A DNA stretch of 64,000 nt from Acidipropionibacterium thoenii DSM 20276 (lineage in GTDB: Bacteria; Actinomycetota; Actinomycetes; Propionibacteriales; Propionibacteriaceae): NCBI RefSeq assembly GCF_000423445.1, contig NZ_AUHZ01000005.1, forward strand, positions 1-64,000, given 5' to 3'. Every line of letters starts with the position of its first letter. Position 1 is the stretch's first letter. Under the pieces are notes generated by a model. The model was not told the origin of the DNA and did no database searches. It was given only the letters and a program-made list of their open reading frames with translations. The translations under genes were made by a program, and so were the position numbers. Shown in pieces: positions 45,768 through 54,157 of this stretch.

Positions 45768-47309
45768 TCAGTGGACGGCGCGGGTGATGTCGTAGCGGCG
45801 CGGTACCAGGACGGTGACGCCGACCGCTGCCAGCGTCATGACCACGAAGCCGATCAGCCCGGTGTCCGCCAGGGCCGTCGTGAAGGCTCTGTCCGCGAGA
45901 GTCATCAGCTCCGGGGTGCCGGCGGCCCTGGCGATGTCCTCGGCCGCGCTGAGCGACTGCCCCGCGGACCGGACCTGCGCCAGGTCCAGGCCGGCCTGCG
46001 AGGCCAGCGAGGTGATCCTGGAGCTGTAGATCGCCGCAGCGGCACTCCCGAGAACGGCGATGCCCAGGACGCTGCCGAGCTCGTAACTGGTCTCCTCGAG
46101 GGCCGCGGCATGACCGGCCTTGGTCTGGGGCGTGCCGGAGATGATGAGCGCCGATCCGACGGCCAGTGATCCGGCGCCCGCGCCGAGCAGGATCATGGCG
46201 ACGACCATCCAGCCGTAGCTGATGGGCTGCGGGGCGAGATAGATGGTGAGGAAACCCATTCCGGTGACGCCGAGTTCGCCACCGAGCACGGCGCGTGCGC
46301 CGATCCGGGCCGCCAGACCGGGAGCCAGCGGCGAGGCGACCCCCACCGCCAGTACCGCGGGGAGCATGGCGAGACCGGCCTCGAGCGGGGATGCACCCTC
46401 CACGATCTGCAGCCACTGTGCAGACAGCAGCAACAGCGCAGACATCGCGAACATGAAGGTAGTGGCCGCCAGGATGCCTGCGGTGAAGGGCTTGCTGCGG
46501 AACAGGCCCAGATCCAGCATCGGGTTGTCGTGACGCAGGCACCGGCGGATGAACCAGGCGAGGATGCCGGTACCCGCCAGCAACGCGATCCAGGCCGGCT
46601 GATCTGTCACGCCGCGCTCGGCGAAGGTCGTGATGGCCCAGATGAGGGCGACCGTGCCGGTGATCGAGGCCAATGCCCCGGGCAGGTCCCACTGCGGGGG
46701 TGTGGGGCTACGGAACTCCGGGAGCAGCAGGGACCCGGCGACCAGCGCGACCCCCATCACCGGGATGTTGACGAGAAAGGCGGCGTGCCAGCTGCCGTGC
46801 TCCAGCAGGAATCCACCGAGAACGGGACCGATGGCCATCCCCACCGAGGAGGCGGCAGCCCAGATGCCGAGCGCGGTGGCGCGCTCCCTCGGGTCGGTGA
46901 ACACCACCCGGATCATGGACAGCGTGGTCGGCATGATCATCGCGCCACCGATGCCGAGCAGGGCGCGGATGGCGATCACCGCCGGCGCGCTGTCCGCGAG
47001 GACCACGAGCAGGGAGGCCGCCGCGAAGATCCCGTACCCGGTGAGCAGCACACTCCTGCGTCCGAGCCTGTCGGCGGCAGCGCTCATCGGCACCAGCAGG
47101 CCGGCGAGCACCAGCGAGTAGATGTCGACGATCCACAGCTGCTGGACCGAGGTCGCGTGAACATCGGCGGCCAGCTGCGGGAGAGCCACGTTGAGGATCG
47201 TCATGTCCATGCTGATCCCCGCCAGGCTCAGGCTCAGGACCGCCAGGGCCGCCCACCGACGCCATCTGCTGATCACCCGTGCGGGTTCCCCGGTGATCCC
47301 ACCCGTCAT
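45768..47309 (-). CDS. DHA2-family drug:H+ antiporter (MFS, 14 helices)
   Basis: 513 residues with about 14 helices, as in QacA/EmrB-type exporters. Motifs: DMTILNVALPQLAADVHA (helix 1), SAAADRLGRRSVLLTG (motif A loop), GPVLGGFLLEHGSWHAAFLVNIPV (motif C). It should export lipophilic drugs or metabolites. Its GTG or ATG start overlaps the TetR stop by four bases, so expression is tied to the repressor. Substrate unknown. Confidence 0.93.
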   Translation of the reverse strand: MTGGITGEPARVISRWRRWAALAVLSLSLAGISMDMTILNVALPQLAADVHATSVQQLWIVDIYSLVLAGLLVPMSAAADRLGRRSVLLTGYGIFAAASLLVVLADSAPAVIAIRALLGIGGAMIMPTTLSMIRVVFTDPRERATALGIWAAASSVGMAIGPVLGGFLLEHGSWHAAFLVNIPVMGVALVAGSLLLPEFRSPTPPQWDLPGALASITGTVALIWAITTFAERGVTDQPAWIALLAGTGILAWFIRRCLRHDNPMLDLGLFRSKPFTAGILAATTFMFAMSALLLLSAQWLQIVEGASPLEAGLAMLPAVLAVGVASPLAPGLAARIGARAVLGGELGVTGMGFLTIYLAPQPISYGWMVVAMILLGAGAGSLAVGSALIISGTPQTKAGHAAALEETSYELGSVLGIAVLGSAAAAIYSSRITSLASQAGLDLAQVRSAGQSLSAAEDIARAAGTPELMTLADRAFTTALADTGLIGFVVMTLAAVGVTVLVPRRYDITRAVH

Positions 47310-47878
47310 GCCCGATCACCCGCCTGGTGGAGAAGACCGGTCAGCGCGCCCTGGAGCGTGGCGACCTCGAGAGGAGTGCCGGTGAGGGTGGTCTGCATCG
47401 TCGCCCCATCGATGAAGACCGCGATACTGCGCGCCGATTCGGGACTGGTCCACTGCTCGGCGAGCGCGACGAAGCCCTGCACCCACATCAGCGCGATCGA
47501 CCGAAGGTCCTCGTGCTGCATCGCGGTGCTGTACAGCGCGGCATCGGCACGAATCTGATCCTCATCGGACAGGTACTCGTGCAACAGCTCGGCCAGCACA
47601 CGGGGGTCACCGCCGGAGGCCTTCACCCGCTCCGAGACCTCCGCGAGCTCATCGCAGACCCCTTCAGCCAGCTGGGTGATGGCGGCGGTGCGCAACTCAT
47701 GGAGCGAGGAGAAGTAGTAGGTCGTCGCGCCGAGCGGCACGCCGGCACGCTCGGCCACCACCCGATGGGTGAGGGCGCCGCTCTCCACCAGTACCGCGGC
47801 GGCGGCATCGACGATCGCACGCCGACGGGCCTGGGGGTCGCGTCTGCGCTGAGCCTTTCGGCTCGGGGGCTGGCTCAT
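47306..47878 (-). CDS. TetR-family transcriptional repressor
   Basis: 190 residues. The DNA-binding domain is at about 15-60 (RRRAIVDAAAAVLVESGALTHRVVAERAGVPLGATTYYF), with a helical ligand domain after it. It overlaps the efflux pump gene and has a 32-bp palindrome just upstream, so it probably represses itself and the pump until a ligand binds. The ligand is unknown. Confidence 0.93.
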   Translation of the reverse strand: MSQPPSRKAQRRRDPQARRRAIVDAAAAVLVESGALTHRVVAERAGVPLGATTYYFSSLHELRTAAITQLAEGVCDELAEVSERVKASGGDPRVLAELLHEYLSDEDQIRADAALYSTAMQHEDLRSIALMWVQGFVALAEQWTSPESARSIAVFIDGATMQTTLTGTPLEVATLQGALTGLLHQAGDRA

Positions 47879-47903
47879 CGGGTCTCCAGATCTCTCCGGG
47901 CTT

Positions 47904-47935
47904 CATGTACTAACGTACTAGTACGACAGTACATG
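47904..47935. promoter_or_regulatory. 32-bp palindrome, probable TetR operator
   Basis: The sequence reads CATGTACT-(2)-CGTACTAGTACG-(2)-AGTACATG: all but the two dinucleotides are self-complementary. It starts 25 bases before the tetR start. The repeated GTAC blocks are markedly AT-richer than the surroundings and could overlap the promoter. Confidence 0.8.
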
Positions 47936-47966
47936 ACGCCCCGAGGCGGGCATCCGCTGGTGACCT

Positions 47967-49241
47967 TCAGGGGCGGGCGAAGCGACGAGACCACCGCTGG
48001 GACCACCGCTGGAGCCGGGTGGTGGCCATGGTTCCGGAGAGCTGCTGGGCGATCTGGTAGCCGGCATCCCAGGCCTGCTGCTGGGTGAAGATCGGGTAGG
48101 GCGCGTAGATGATCCCTGGCGTCTCGGACGGCGTCACGGGTTCGAGGGTGGCCGGCTCAGGTTCGGTGAAGCTGGCGACGACATCCCAGTCGGTGGCGTC
48201 GGCGCGGTAGATCTCTGACAGGTCGGCGTAGAGAGTGGACTCCTCGATCGCGCTGTGGCCGAAGCTGGTGGCCACAATGAGGTGGTCCTGTTCGGCGTAT
48301 CCGTCGGAGATGTTGGAGACGACGGCGGTGTTCGCAACGCGGCCAGGCTCGGCCCACCCCAGATGGAGAGCGGAACTGTCAGTGGGACAGACTGCGGCCC
48401 GAAGCCAGATGGTGTGCCTGAGCATCGGGGCCGGCCGCGCGAGCACAGTCTCATGAGGGCTGTCCGCAGCTGGGTGCGCTGGGGTTGCGGGAACCTGGCC
48501 CCGCAGTCGAAGCGCCTCACAGTGCCCGGCGGCCACCACGACCACGCGACCCCAGATGTCGGCATCGCTGGTGTGGACGCAGTCCTCATCTGGACCGGTC
48601 TCCTTGATGTCCAGCACGGTGGTCCCGAGGGTTGGTGGGATGCTCGACAGAACGGTGCGCAGAGTGAGGTACGGCCTGCCGGATCCCGCCCAGGGCAAGG
48701 ACTTCTCAGCCAGCCAGTCCAGGGCCAGATCGGCGACCGTGTTGAAACTCACCGACTGGTCCAGGCTCCCCAGCATCGAGGCCAGTGCCCCGTCGACGAC
48801 TCGGGCCCTGAACTCATCGTCTCGGGTGTCACCTGGCGGACGAGAGGGGCCAGCGGCCCGGTCCAGACGGACCTGTTGGTTCCACGGCAGGTCGGGATGC
48901 CGCACACCTGACATCCAGGAGGCGAGCTGGGGAGAGTCGATACCAACGACCGGCAGTGGATCGGCGTCGATGAATCGTGGGCCCTCGGGGCCTCGGACCA
49001 CCAGGCCATCGGCGAGGGGGAAGTACTGGCTGTAGTTGATGATGCGAGTCTTGGGTCGGCCGCCGAAGACCGGTTCGAACGTCTGGTTGCAGGCAAATCC
49101 GTCGATCCGGTAGTTGCGGATTCGCCCGCCCAGCTCAGACTGAGCCTCGATCAGCTGGACCGGCAGGCCGTACACCATCAGGTGCAATGCCGTTGACAGT
49201 CCGGTGAGGCCACCACCGACAACCACGCAGTCGCTGTACAT
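47967..49241 (-). CDS. FAD-dependent amine-oxidase/phytoene-desaturase-like oxidoreductase
   Basis: 424 residues from the ATG at 49241 (GAAGG six bases upstream). The FAD-binding motif is CVVVGGGLTGLSTALHLMVYG, followed by the acidic residue and GGRIRNYRIDGFACNQ, the second part of the amine-oxidase/phytoene-desaturase dinucleotide signature. YAEQDHLIVATSFG and the C-terminal APYPIFTQQQAWDAGYQIA occupy the place of the family's C-terminal FAD contact. Substrate unknown; no carotenoid gene is nearby. It lies 172 bases downstream of a two-component system on the same strand. Confidence 0.83.
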   Translation of the reverse strand: MYSDCVVVGGGLTGLSTALHLMVYGLPVQLIEAQSELGGRIRNYRIDGFACNQTFEPVFGGRPKTRIINYSQYFPLADGLVVRGPEGPRFIDADPLPVVGIDSPQLASWMSGVRHPDLPWNQQVRLDRAAGPSRPPGDTRDDEFRARVVDGALASMLGSLDQSVSFNTVADLALDWLAEKSLPWAGSGRPYLTLRTVLSSIPPTLGTTVLDIKETGPDEDCVHTSDADIWGRVVVVAAGHCEALRLRGQVPATPAHPAADSPHETVLARPAPMLRHTIWLRAAVCPTDSSALHLGWAEPGRVANTAVVSNISDGYAEQDHLIVATSFGHSAIEESTLYADLSEIYRADATDWDVVASFTEPEPATLEPVTPSETPGIIYAPYPIFTQQQAWDAGYQIAQQLSGTMATTRLQRWSQRWSRRFARP

Positions 49242-49413
49242 GAGCATCCTTCAGGTCGCGGTGCACCATCGGTTCGAACAGGTCCGGGCGAGCATATCCA
49301 CAGCCGTCTCGACATCTGGCGGCGGCGTGCCTCTCCTTCAGGTGAGCACCTCGATCATCGGAGACGAGAGACACCGGTCCCGAGGACCGCATCGAAGGTG
49401 TCCGCGGGCAACC

Positions 49414-51354
49414 TCAGCCCGCGCCGGGGGCTCCTTCATCGGCAGGGCGATCCGGTGCTGTCGAGGTCAGGATCACCAGGACGTCTGAGCCGCCCGCAAT
49501 GATCTGCGCGTCCACCCCATCGGGTGTCGCGAGCCCTTCCAGGACGCCGTCGGAGTCGTCACCGCTGCCGACCGTGGTTGACCCGACGCCCCCCGACAGG
49601 GCCACGCTCGGCTGAGCGAAGTGCGACCCCGGCGCCCACCGGCAGGTCAACCTCGACCCCGCCCCGGCGGCAGCAGCCAGCTTCACGCACACCTCCCGGA
49701 AGGCCTCGGCGAGCCCGGCCCACTCACCATCCACCGGCTCGCGGCCTGCCACCACCACCTTGGCACCCCGCTCCCGCGCGCTGCGGAACTCGCGCCTCAT
49801 GGCGTCATCCATCACCAACGGGGCGACCAGCAGATCCCGCATGGAGACCTCCAGCAGTGCGCACTCCCGACGCAGTTCGGCGTCGATCGGCACCCCGCCG
49901 GCCAGTCTCTCCAGTATCAGCAGCGGCGCCCCCTCGATGGTGGCCAGACGCCGTTCGGTCTCGAGCCGCACGGCCTCGGCGTGGGCCTGTCTCCGGATCG
50001 CCTGGAAAGTCCTCTCGCGACGGTCGTGGACGGTCGCCAGAGCGGCGTCCATGCTCTTGGCGGCCCACGCCGCGGCCATCGACAGCACGACCGGGAAGGT
50101 GAAGGAGCTGGCCCGGCTGGCCATCAGCCACCAGAACCCCCAGCCCCTCATCAGAGCCGCCCCGGCAGTGACCACCGGCAGGCTGAGCCCGGCCACCACG
50201 CACCACCGCCGGTTCCTGGTCCGCCAGGCCAGCGGGGCGAAGACCCCCAGGCCGAAGCCGATGAACCACTCCTGCCACTCCACCTCCGCGGTGAGCCGCA
50301 GGTTGGCCAGCATGATGATCTGGGCGAACATCGTCGCGGTCACCAGCAGCGTGCACTTCCACCAGTCGAGCCGGGGCCAGAGCATCGCCCCGAAGATCGC
50401 CAGTACCAGGATGGCCAGGCCCAGATCCTCGATATGCCAGTTGATCACATAGGGACTGCACGGCACCCCCATCGACAGTGAGATCACCAGGGAGAGGATG
50501 AAGAAACCCATCATCATCCGGAAAGCCGGCAGCTGCCCGATCAGCACCTTCGAGGTGCGCGGTTGCTGCCAGTACATCGTCACCGTGGTGCCGTGCCCCG
50601 GGGAGCTGATCACCTCGGCGCGGCCCCCGCAGCCAGCCATCGTCCGACGCACCGAACCGGACAGGCCATGGTGTCTCTCGGACACATCGCCCGGGTTGAA
50701 GCCGCAGCCCTCGTCGCGGATCGTCAGCTCGGCGGCGTCGGTGCCGAAATGCCCCCACACCCCCACCTGGCTGACGCCGGAGTGCCGGGCGACGTTGGTG
50801 AGGGCCTCCCCGGCAGCACGCTTGTAGCACTCGACGATCGGGCCGATCGGGATCCCGCTGATCGCGATGTCGGCGTCCAGTCCGAGGACCGCCACCTTCT
50901 GGCGGACCTGCTCGACGAAGCCGTCGGAGGACCTGCGGGCACCCGGGTCGCGCAGCGCGCCCAGGGCATCGCGAGCCAGGATCCGGGCCGGCTCCTCGAC
51001 CTGCGGCACGACGGCGCGGGCAGCGGTGCCCAGGGCATTGAGGACCTTGTCGTGGATGAGCCCGTCCCACCGGTTGGACTCCGCCAGGGCCTCCTCGGAC
51101 TCGATGAGGGCCCGCTCGGAGCGCCGACTGCTGCGGTCGGCGTACTGGGCCATCCGCACGGTGTCCACGACGGCCGCCCAGCCCATCGTCGCCACCATCC
51201 CGATGGCGCCGTAGTAGGCGGAGTTCACCCAGCTCAGCGAGCCCAGCTGGGCGGTTCCGGCCAGGATCGTGCCGCCGATGGTCACGGTCAGCACGATGTC
51301 GAGGGCCGCGAACGGCCAGTACAGGCAGGTCCACGCGGCTGCCGCGCCCAGCAC
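49414..51354 (-). CDS. Sensor histidine kinase core, separated from its N-terminus by an in-frame TGA
   Basis: 646 residues if started at the GTG at 51354. Helices near 5-35 and 43-60 are followed by a dimerisation segment with phospho-acceptor His in GLIHDKVLNALG near 101 (HisKA_3 type) and an ATPase domain (GEALTNVARHSG, RDEGCGFNPGD, HGLSGSVRRTMAGCGG). After it come five or so more helices (about 275-440), a coiled segment (RRQAHAEAVRLETERRLATIE) and a final domain of unknown type. This order, catalytic core in the middle with a second membrane module behind it, is unusual. The frame continues upstream through a TGA at 51400-51402 into further helices. Confidence 0.8.
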   Translation of the reverse strand: MLGAAAAWTCLYWPFAALDIVLTVTIGGTILAGTAQLGSLSWVNSAYYGAIGMVATMGWAAVVDTVRMAQYADRSSRRSERALIESEEALAESNRWDGLIHDKVLNALGTAARAVVPQVEEPARILARDALGALRDPGARRSSDGFVEQVRQKVAVLGLDADIAISGIPIGPIVECYKRAAGEALTNVARHSGVSQVGVWGHFGTDAAELTIRDEGCGFNPGDVSERHHGLSGSVRRTMAGCGGRAEVISSPGHGTTVTMYWQQPRTSKVLIGQLPAFRMMMGFFILSLVISLSMGVPCSPYVINWHIEDLGLAILVLAIFGAMLWPRLDWWKCTLLVTATMFAQIIMLANLRLTAEVEWQEWFIGFGLGVFAPLAWRTRNRRWCVVAGLSLPVVTAGAALMRGWGFWWLMASRASSFTFPVVLSMAAAWAAKSMDAALATVHDRRERTFQAIRRQAHAEAVRLETERRLATIEGAPLLILERLAGGVPIDAELRRECALLEVSMRDLLVAPLVMDDAMRREFRSARERGAKVVVAGREPVDGEWAGLAEAFREVCVKLAAAAGAGSRLTCRWAPGSHFAQPSVALSGGVGSTTVGSGDDSDGVLEGLATPDGVDAQIIAGGSDVLVILTSTAPDRPADEGAPGAG

Positions 51355-51399
51355 CGCCGAGTGAGCCAGCGGAGGTGCCAGCTGACCAGGGGTGACCTG

Positions 51400-51816
51400 T
51401 CACCACAGTGCGGCCACGATGACCCCGAGGAGGCACAGGGCGGTGTGCACGACCAGCGCCGGACAGGCCGGACGGCGTCTGGCCACGCAGACCGTGATCC
51501 AGCCGGAGGTGAGCGCGACCGCCGGCAGCAGGATCGCGATGAGCAGGGAGTCCCGCGGGGTCATCTGGTGGGTCTGCCACTGGTGCACCGAGGCGCTTGT
51601 GCTCAGCGCCAGACCGAGCAGCGCGGCGAAGGCGCCGATGAAGTCGGCGGTGCGATCCATCCGGCGGCCCGCGCTGGGGGCCAACAGGCGGGCGAGACGC
51701 CGTGCGAGCCGGCCTGGGGGGCGTCCGCCAGGTGCGCCGTGGAGGGCGGACTCGTTGGAGGTCGGGCTGTCGTCGGACATCGGCCAGTTGTTCAGCATGC
51801 TCCCCGTGTTCAGCAT
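51400..51816 (-). pseudogene. N-terminal membrane part of the sensor kinase, ended by TGA
   Basis: 138 residues from the ATG at 51816. A basic, Pro/Gly-rich start is followed by three helices (about 70-90, 97-118 and 121-138). The frame stops at TGA (51402-51400) directly after ALW inside a helix and then continues, in the same frame, with QVTPGQLAPPLAHSAVLGAA and more helices of the kinase. One ancestral gene is the simplest reading: 51816-49414, 800 codons. It could be a real nonsense mutation, an assembly error, or two proteins acting together. Confidence 0.65.
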
Positions 51817-51827
51817 GGCAGGGGACC

Positions 51828-52595
51828 TCAGTGTCGCTGCGGACCCTCGCAGTAGCCGTCCTCCACCGCGCGGATGTAGAGATCGGTGCGAGTGGGGGCG
51901 GGGCGCCCGGCGTCGATGTACTTGCTCCGGATCCGTTTCAGCCAGGTGCCCACGGTGACCTTCTGGACACCCATCTTTCGGGCGATGGTAGAGGTCTTCA
52001 GACCGGCGGCGAAGAGGGTGAGTGCCTGCTTCTCCCGGTCGGCGAGATGGGGCATGACCCAGCCCTCGTCGGCGATCGCCCGGGCCCACTCCGGAGAGAG
52101 CCAGGGTTCGCCGTCTGCGACGGTCGTGATGGCCTCGGCCAGGGTGTCGGCGTCGGCGTTCTTCTCGAGAATCCCTGCCGCCCCGGCGGCGAAGCAGGCC
52201 TGCACGACGCTGGGACGGGCCTCCTGGGAGAACATCAGCACCGGGGATCCGAGCTCCCCGAGAATCCGGGCCACGTTCTGGTGGGGCGCGGAGTCATCAT
52301 TGAGTCGGATATCGAGCAGCACGACGTCCGGTTCAATCTTGGTGGCGATCAGGTCGTCAACGGTGGCCGCGCAGGCATAGTCGGCAATGGTGATACGGGT
52401 CTCCAGGACGGCACGAATGCCTTCCAGAAGGATCGGGACGTCATCAACCGCGGCTAGGATGATGGGTCGTGCCGCTATCGGGCCATCGTCGAATGAACTG
52501 GCGTCATCGCGAGTTCCTGACCGGCCCTGTACACGGTCACCGGCACCCTCGTCGTCCGCTGACGGTTCGGATGCGCCGCTTATCAGGCTGCTCAC
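51828..52595 (-). CDS. NarL/LuxR-family response regulator
   Basis: 255 residues. About 45 variable residues precede the receiver domain, which has VDDVP near 50 and the phosphorylatable Asp in PDVVLLDIRLND near 94. The DNA-binding domain is in the C-terminus (LADREKQALTLFAAGLKTSTIARKMGVQ, TWLKRIRSKY). It pairs with the kinase immediately downstream (11-base gap) and may control the FAD oxidoreductase gene. Signal unknown. Confidence 0.9.
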   Translation of the reverse strand: MSSLISGASEPSADDEGAGDRVQGRSGTRDDASSFDDGPIAARPIILAAVDDVPILLEGIRAVLETRITIADYACAATVDDLIATKIEPDVVLLDIRLNDDSAPHQNVARILGELGSPVLMFSQEARPSVVQACFAAGAAGILEKNADADTLAEAITTVADGEPWLSPEWARAIADEGWVMPHLADREKQALTLFAAGLKTSTIARKMGVQKVTVGTWLKRIRSKYIDAGRPAPTRTDLYIRAVEDGYCEGPQRH

Positions 52596-53072
52596 AGGGT
52601 CATGCTGACACGATTTTCAGTCGCTCATGATGAGTGAGCGTTCGAAGCCACAACCATGATCCTCGGACTAGGGGTGACGCACCGGGTTGTCCCCCAAACT
52701 GGGGACATAATTCCTGGCTCAACCCAGCTGCCGGGGCTCATCGCATTCAATCGGCACACCACCGCCATGGCCTCGACACCCCATCATGGCGACCAACTGC
52801 GCCTCGCGAGACTCTTCCGGTCCATATCCGCCAGATCGGGAAATGGCACGGACATTTTCGGCCTCTCACAATCCGAGGGATGGCGAGGGGCCCAATCCGA
52901 GCCCTCATCGAGCGTCGGCTGCCATCCTGATATCGACGCAGTGTCTGCCTCGAGCCACACCCCCCGTACCGGCCCGAGGATCTGGGATCACGGCGATATG
53001 TCGACAATCCTCGCTGATGACCATGCTGGCACCGTGTCCGTGCTTCCTCGCAGCCGCTACTGCCCGATCGCC
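52596..53072. other. Gene-free region upstream of the NarL-type regulator
   Basis: 477 bases without a convincing gene. It is less GC-rich than its neighbours. It contains CGCTCA-(7)-TGAGCG at 52622-52640, 27 bases before the regulator start, and GTCCCC-CAAACT-GGGGAC at 52689-52706, either of which could bind a regulator or end transcription. A reading frame at 52656-53126 shows no family features and overlaps the next gene. Confidence 0.5.
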
Positions 53073-53852
53073 TCAGCTCCGCTGGCCACCACGGACCTCG
53101 CTGTACTGGCCGCGGGAACCAGGTAGTCCAGACTCAACCTTCCGCTGCACGGTGCTGGGCTCGGAGGCCGGCTCATGTGACCAGCCTCGCATCCAGTCGA
53201 GGAATCGGTGGCCCAGATCCTCGGCCGCCACCGTGTGGCGCAGGTCGAGCTGCATCCGGCGGACCGGCGCGGCGTCCAGCGGGTCGACCAGGCGAAAACC
53301 GACTGACTCCAGCCATGGCTCCGGGGCGATCCGAAGGTCCCGGCAGTCACCCGGCCGCCCGCACTCCACCCCGCCGGCCTCGATCGCCGGAACGCTGCCG
53401 TGGAGCCGACCGGCCAGAAAGCCGGTGAGTTGGCGGCCCACCGGTACGGAGTGGAAACGGTCCCGGCAGCTCGCTCCGGCGCGATGTCCGGTTGGTGACG
53501 CATCTGTCTGGGGGGGTACCTCCGCGACCCGTTGCGCGTGACTGTCGCCACCACATCCGGCCGCGGGCGCACACGCCACGACCACGACTGCGGCTCCCGA
53601 GGTTCTCGGCACCCGCCGCATCGGATGATCCGCAGGCAGCGCCTCCCCCGGTGTCACCAGGATGAAGGCGTAGCCGTCAGTGCAGCGCATACTCACCCCG
53701 GCCATCCCCCAGGTCACCAGCGCGGCCTCCATCCACCCCGGCATCGGTTCCCCGTGAGCCATCCCCCAGGAATGCGCCAGCACGTCGTCGGGGACACCGC
53801 GGAAGTGGGCCACCATGTCGCGGGTGATGGGCCGGAAGCGTCGAAGACTCAT
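53073..53852 (-). CDS. GNAT-like acetyltransferase, tentative
   Basis: 259 residues from the ATG at 53852. The first 95 residues (FRGVPDDVLAHSWGMAHGEPMP, WMEAALVTWGMAGVSM, GYAFILVTPGEALPADHPM) and the end (LESVGFRLVDPLDAAPVRRMQLDLRHTV) follow the pattern of an actinobacterial GNAT protein usually coded near parAB. The middle (CAPAAGCGGDSHAQRVAEVP) is longer and less regular than in relatives and the acetyl-CoA loop is poorly defined, so activity is doubtful. Confidence 0.5.
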   Translation of the reverse strand: MSLRRFRPITRDMVAHFRGVPDDVLAHSWGMAHGEPMPGWMEAALVTWGMAGVSMRCTDGYAFILVTPGEALPADHPMRRVPRTSGAAVVVVACAPAAGCGGDSHAQRVAEVPPQTDASPTGHRAGASCRDRFHSVPVGRQLTGFLAGRLHGSVPAIEAGGVECGRPGDCRDLRIAPEPWLESVGFRLVDPLDAAPVRRMQLDLRHTVAAEDLGHRFLDWMRGWSHEPASEPSTVQRKVESGLPGSRGQYSEVRGGQRS

Positions 53853-54157
53853 CGCGACCCCCAGCCCGCCAGTCCAGCCCGGGACCCTCCCGAACCCTGT
53901 CCCCATCCTGCCCCACAGTGCCATCCGCCGTCGCCGGGAACCCGAAAGGGCATCCGGGCCAGGGCCGAGGTGTGCGCAGATCACTCCGCAGACGGGGGTT
54001 CGTGCTCGCTGGGCTGCAGATACCCCCGTCTGGGGAGTGATCTGCGCACCTGAGCGAGGCCATCGACCTGCAGAACAGCCACCCGACGTGAGAAACCACA
54101 CACTTTTTTCGGTGTCATTCTATGAACCAGGCCGCATTCTGAGGCACAGTAGGCGGG
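53853..54157. other. Divergent promoter region containing the second palindromic repeat
   Basis: 305 bases between the divergent GNAT-like and aminotransferase genes. Apart from the palindrome at 53972-54049 I see no gene and no clear promoter element. Confidence 0.5.
53972..54049. repeat. Palindromic repeat, copy 2
   Basis: A 28-bp inverted repeat (53972-53999 with 54022-54049) with one mismatched pair and a 22-base loop. The left arm contains the same TGCGCAGATCACTCCGCAGA as copy 1. The loops differ but share length and GGCTGCA. Here it lies between divergent genes, so it is not simply a terminator. Confidence 0.9.

Noticed and set aside
52656-53126. 156-codon plus-strand frame
   Set aside because: No family features, no ribosome binding site, overlaps the GNAT-like gene.
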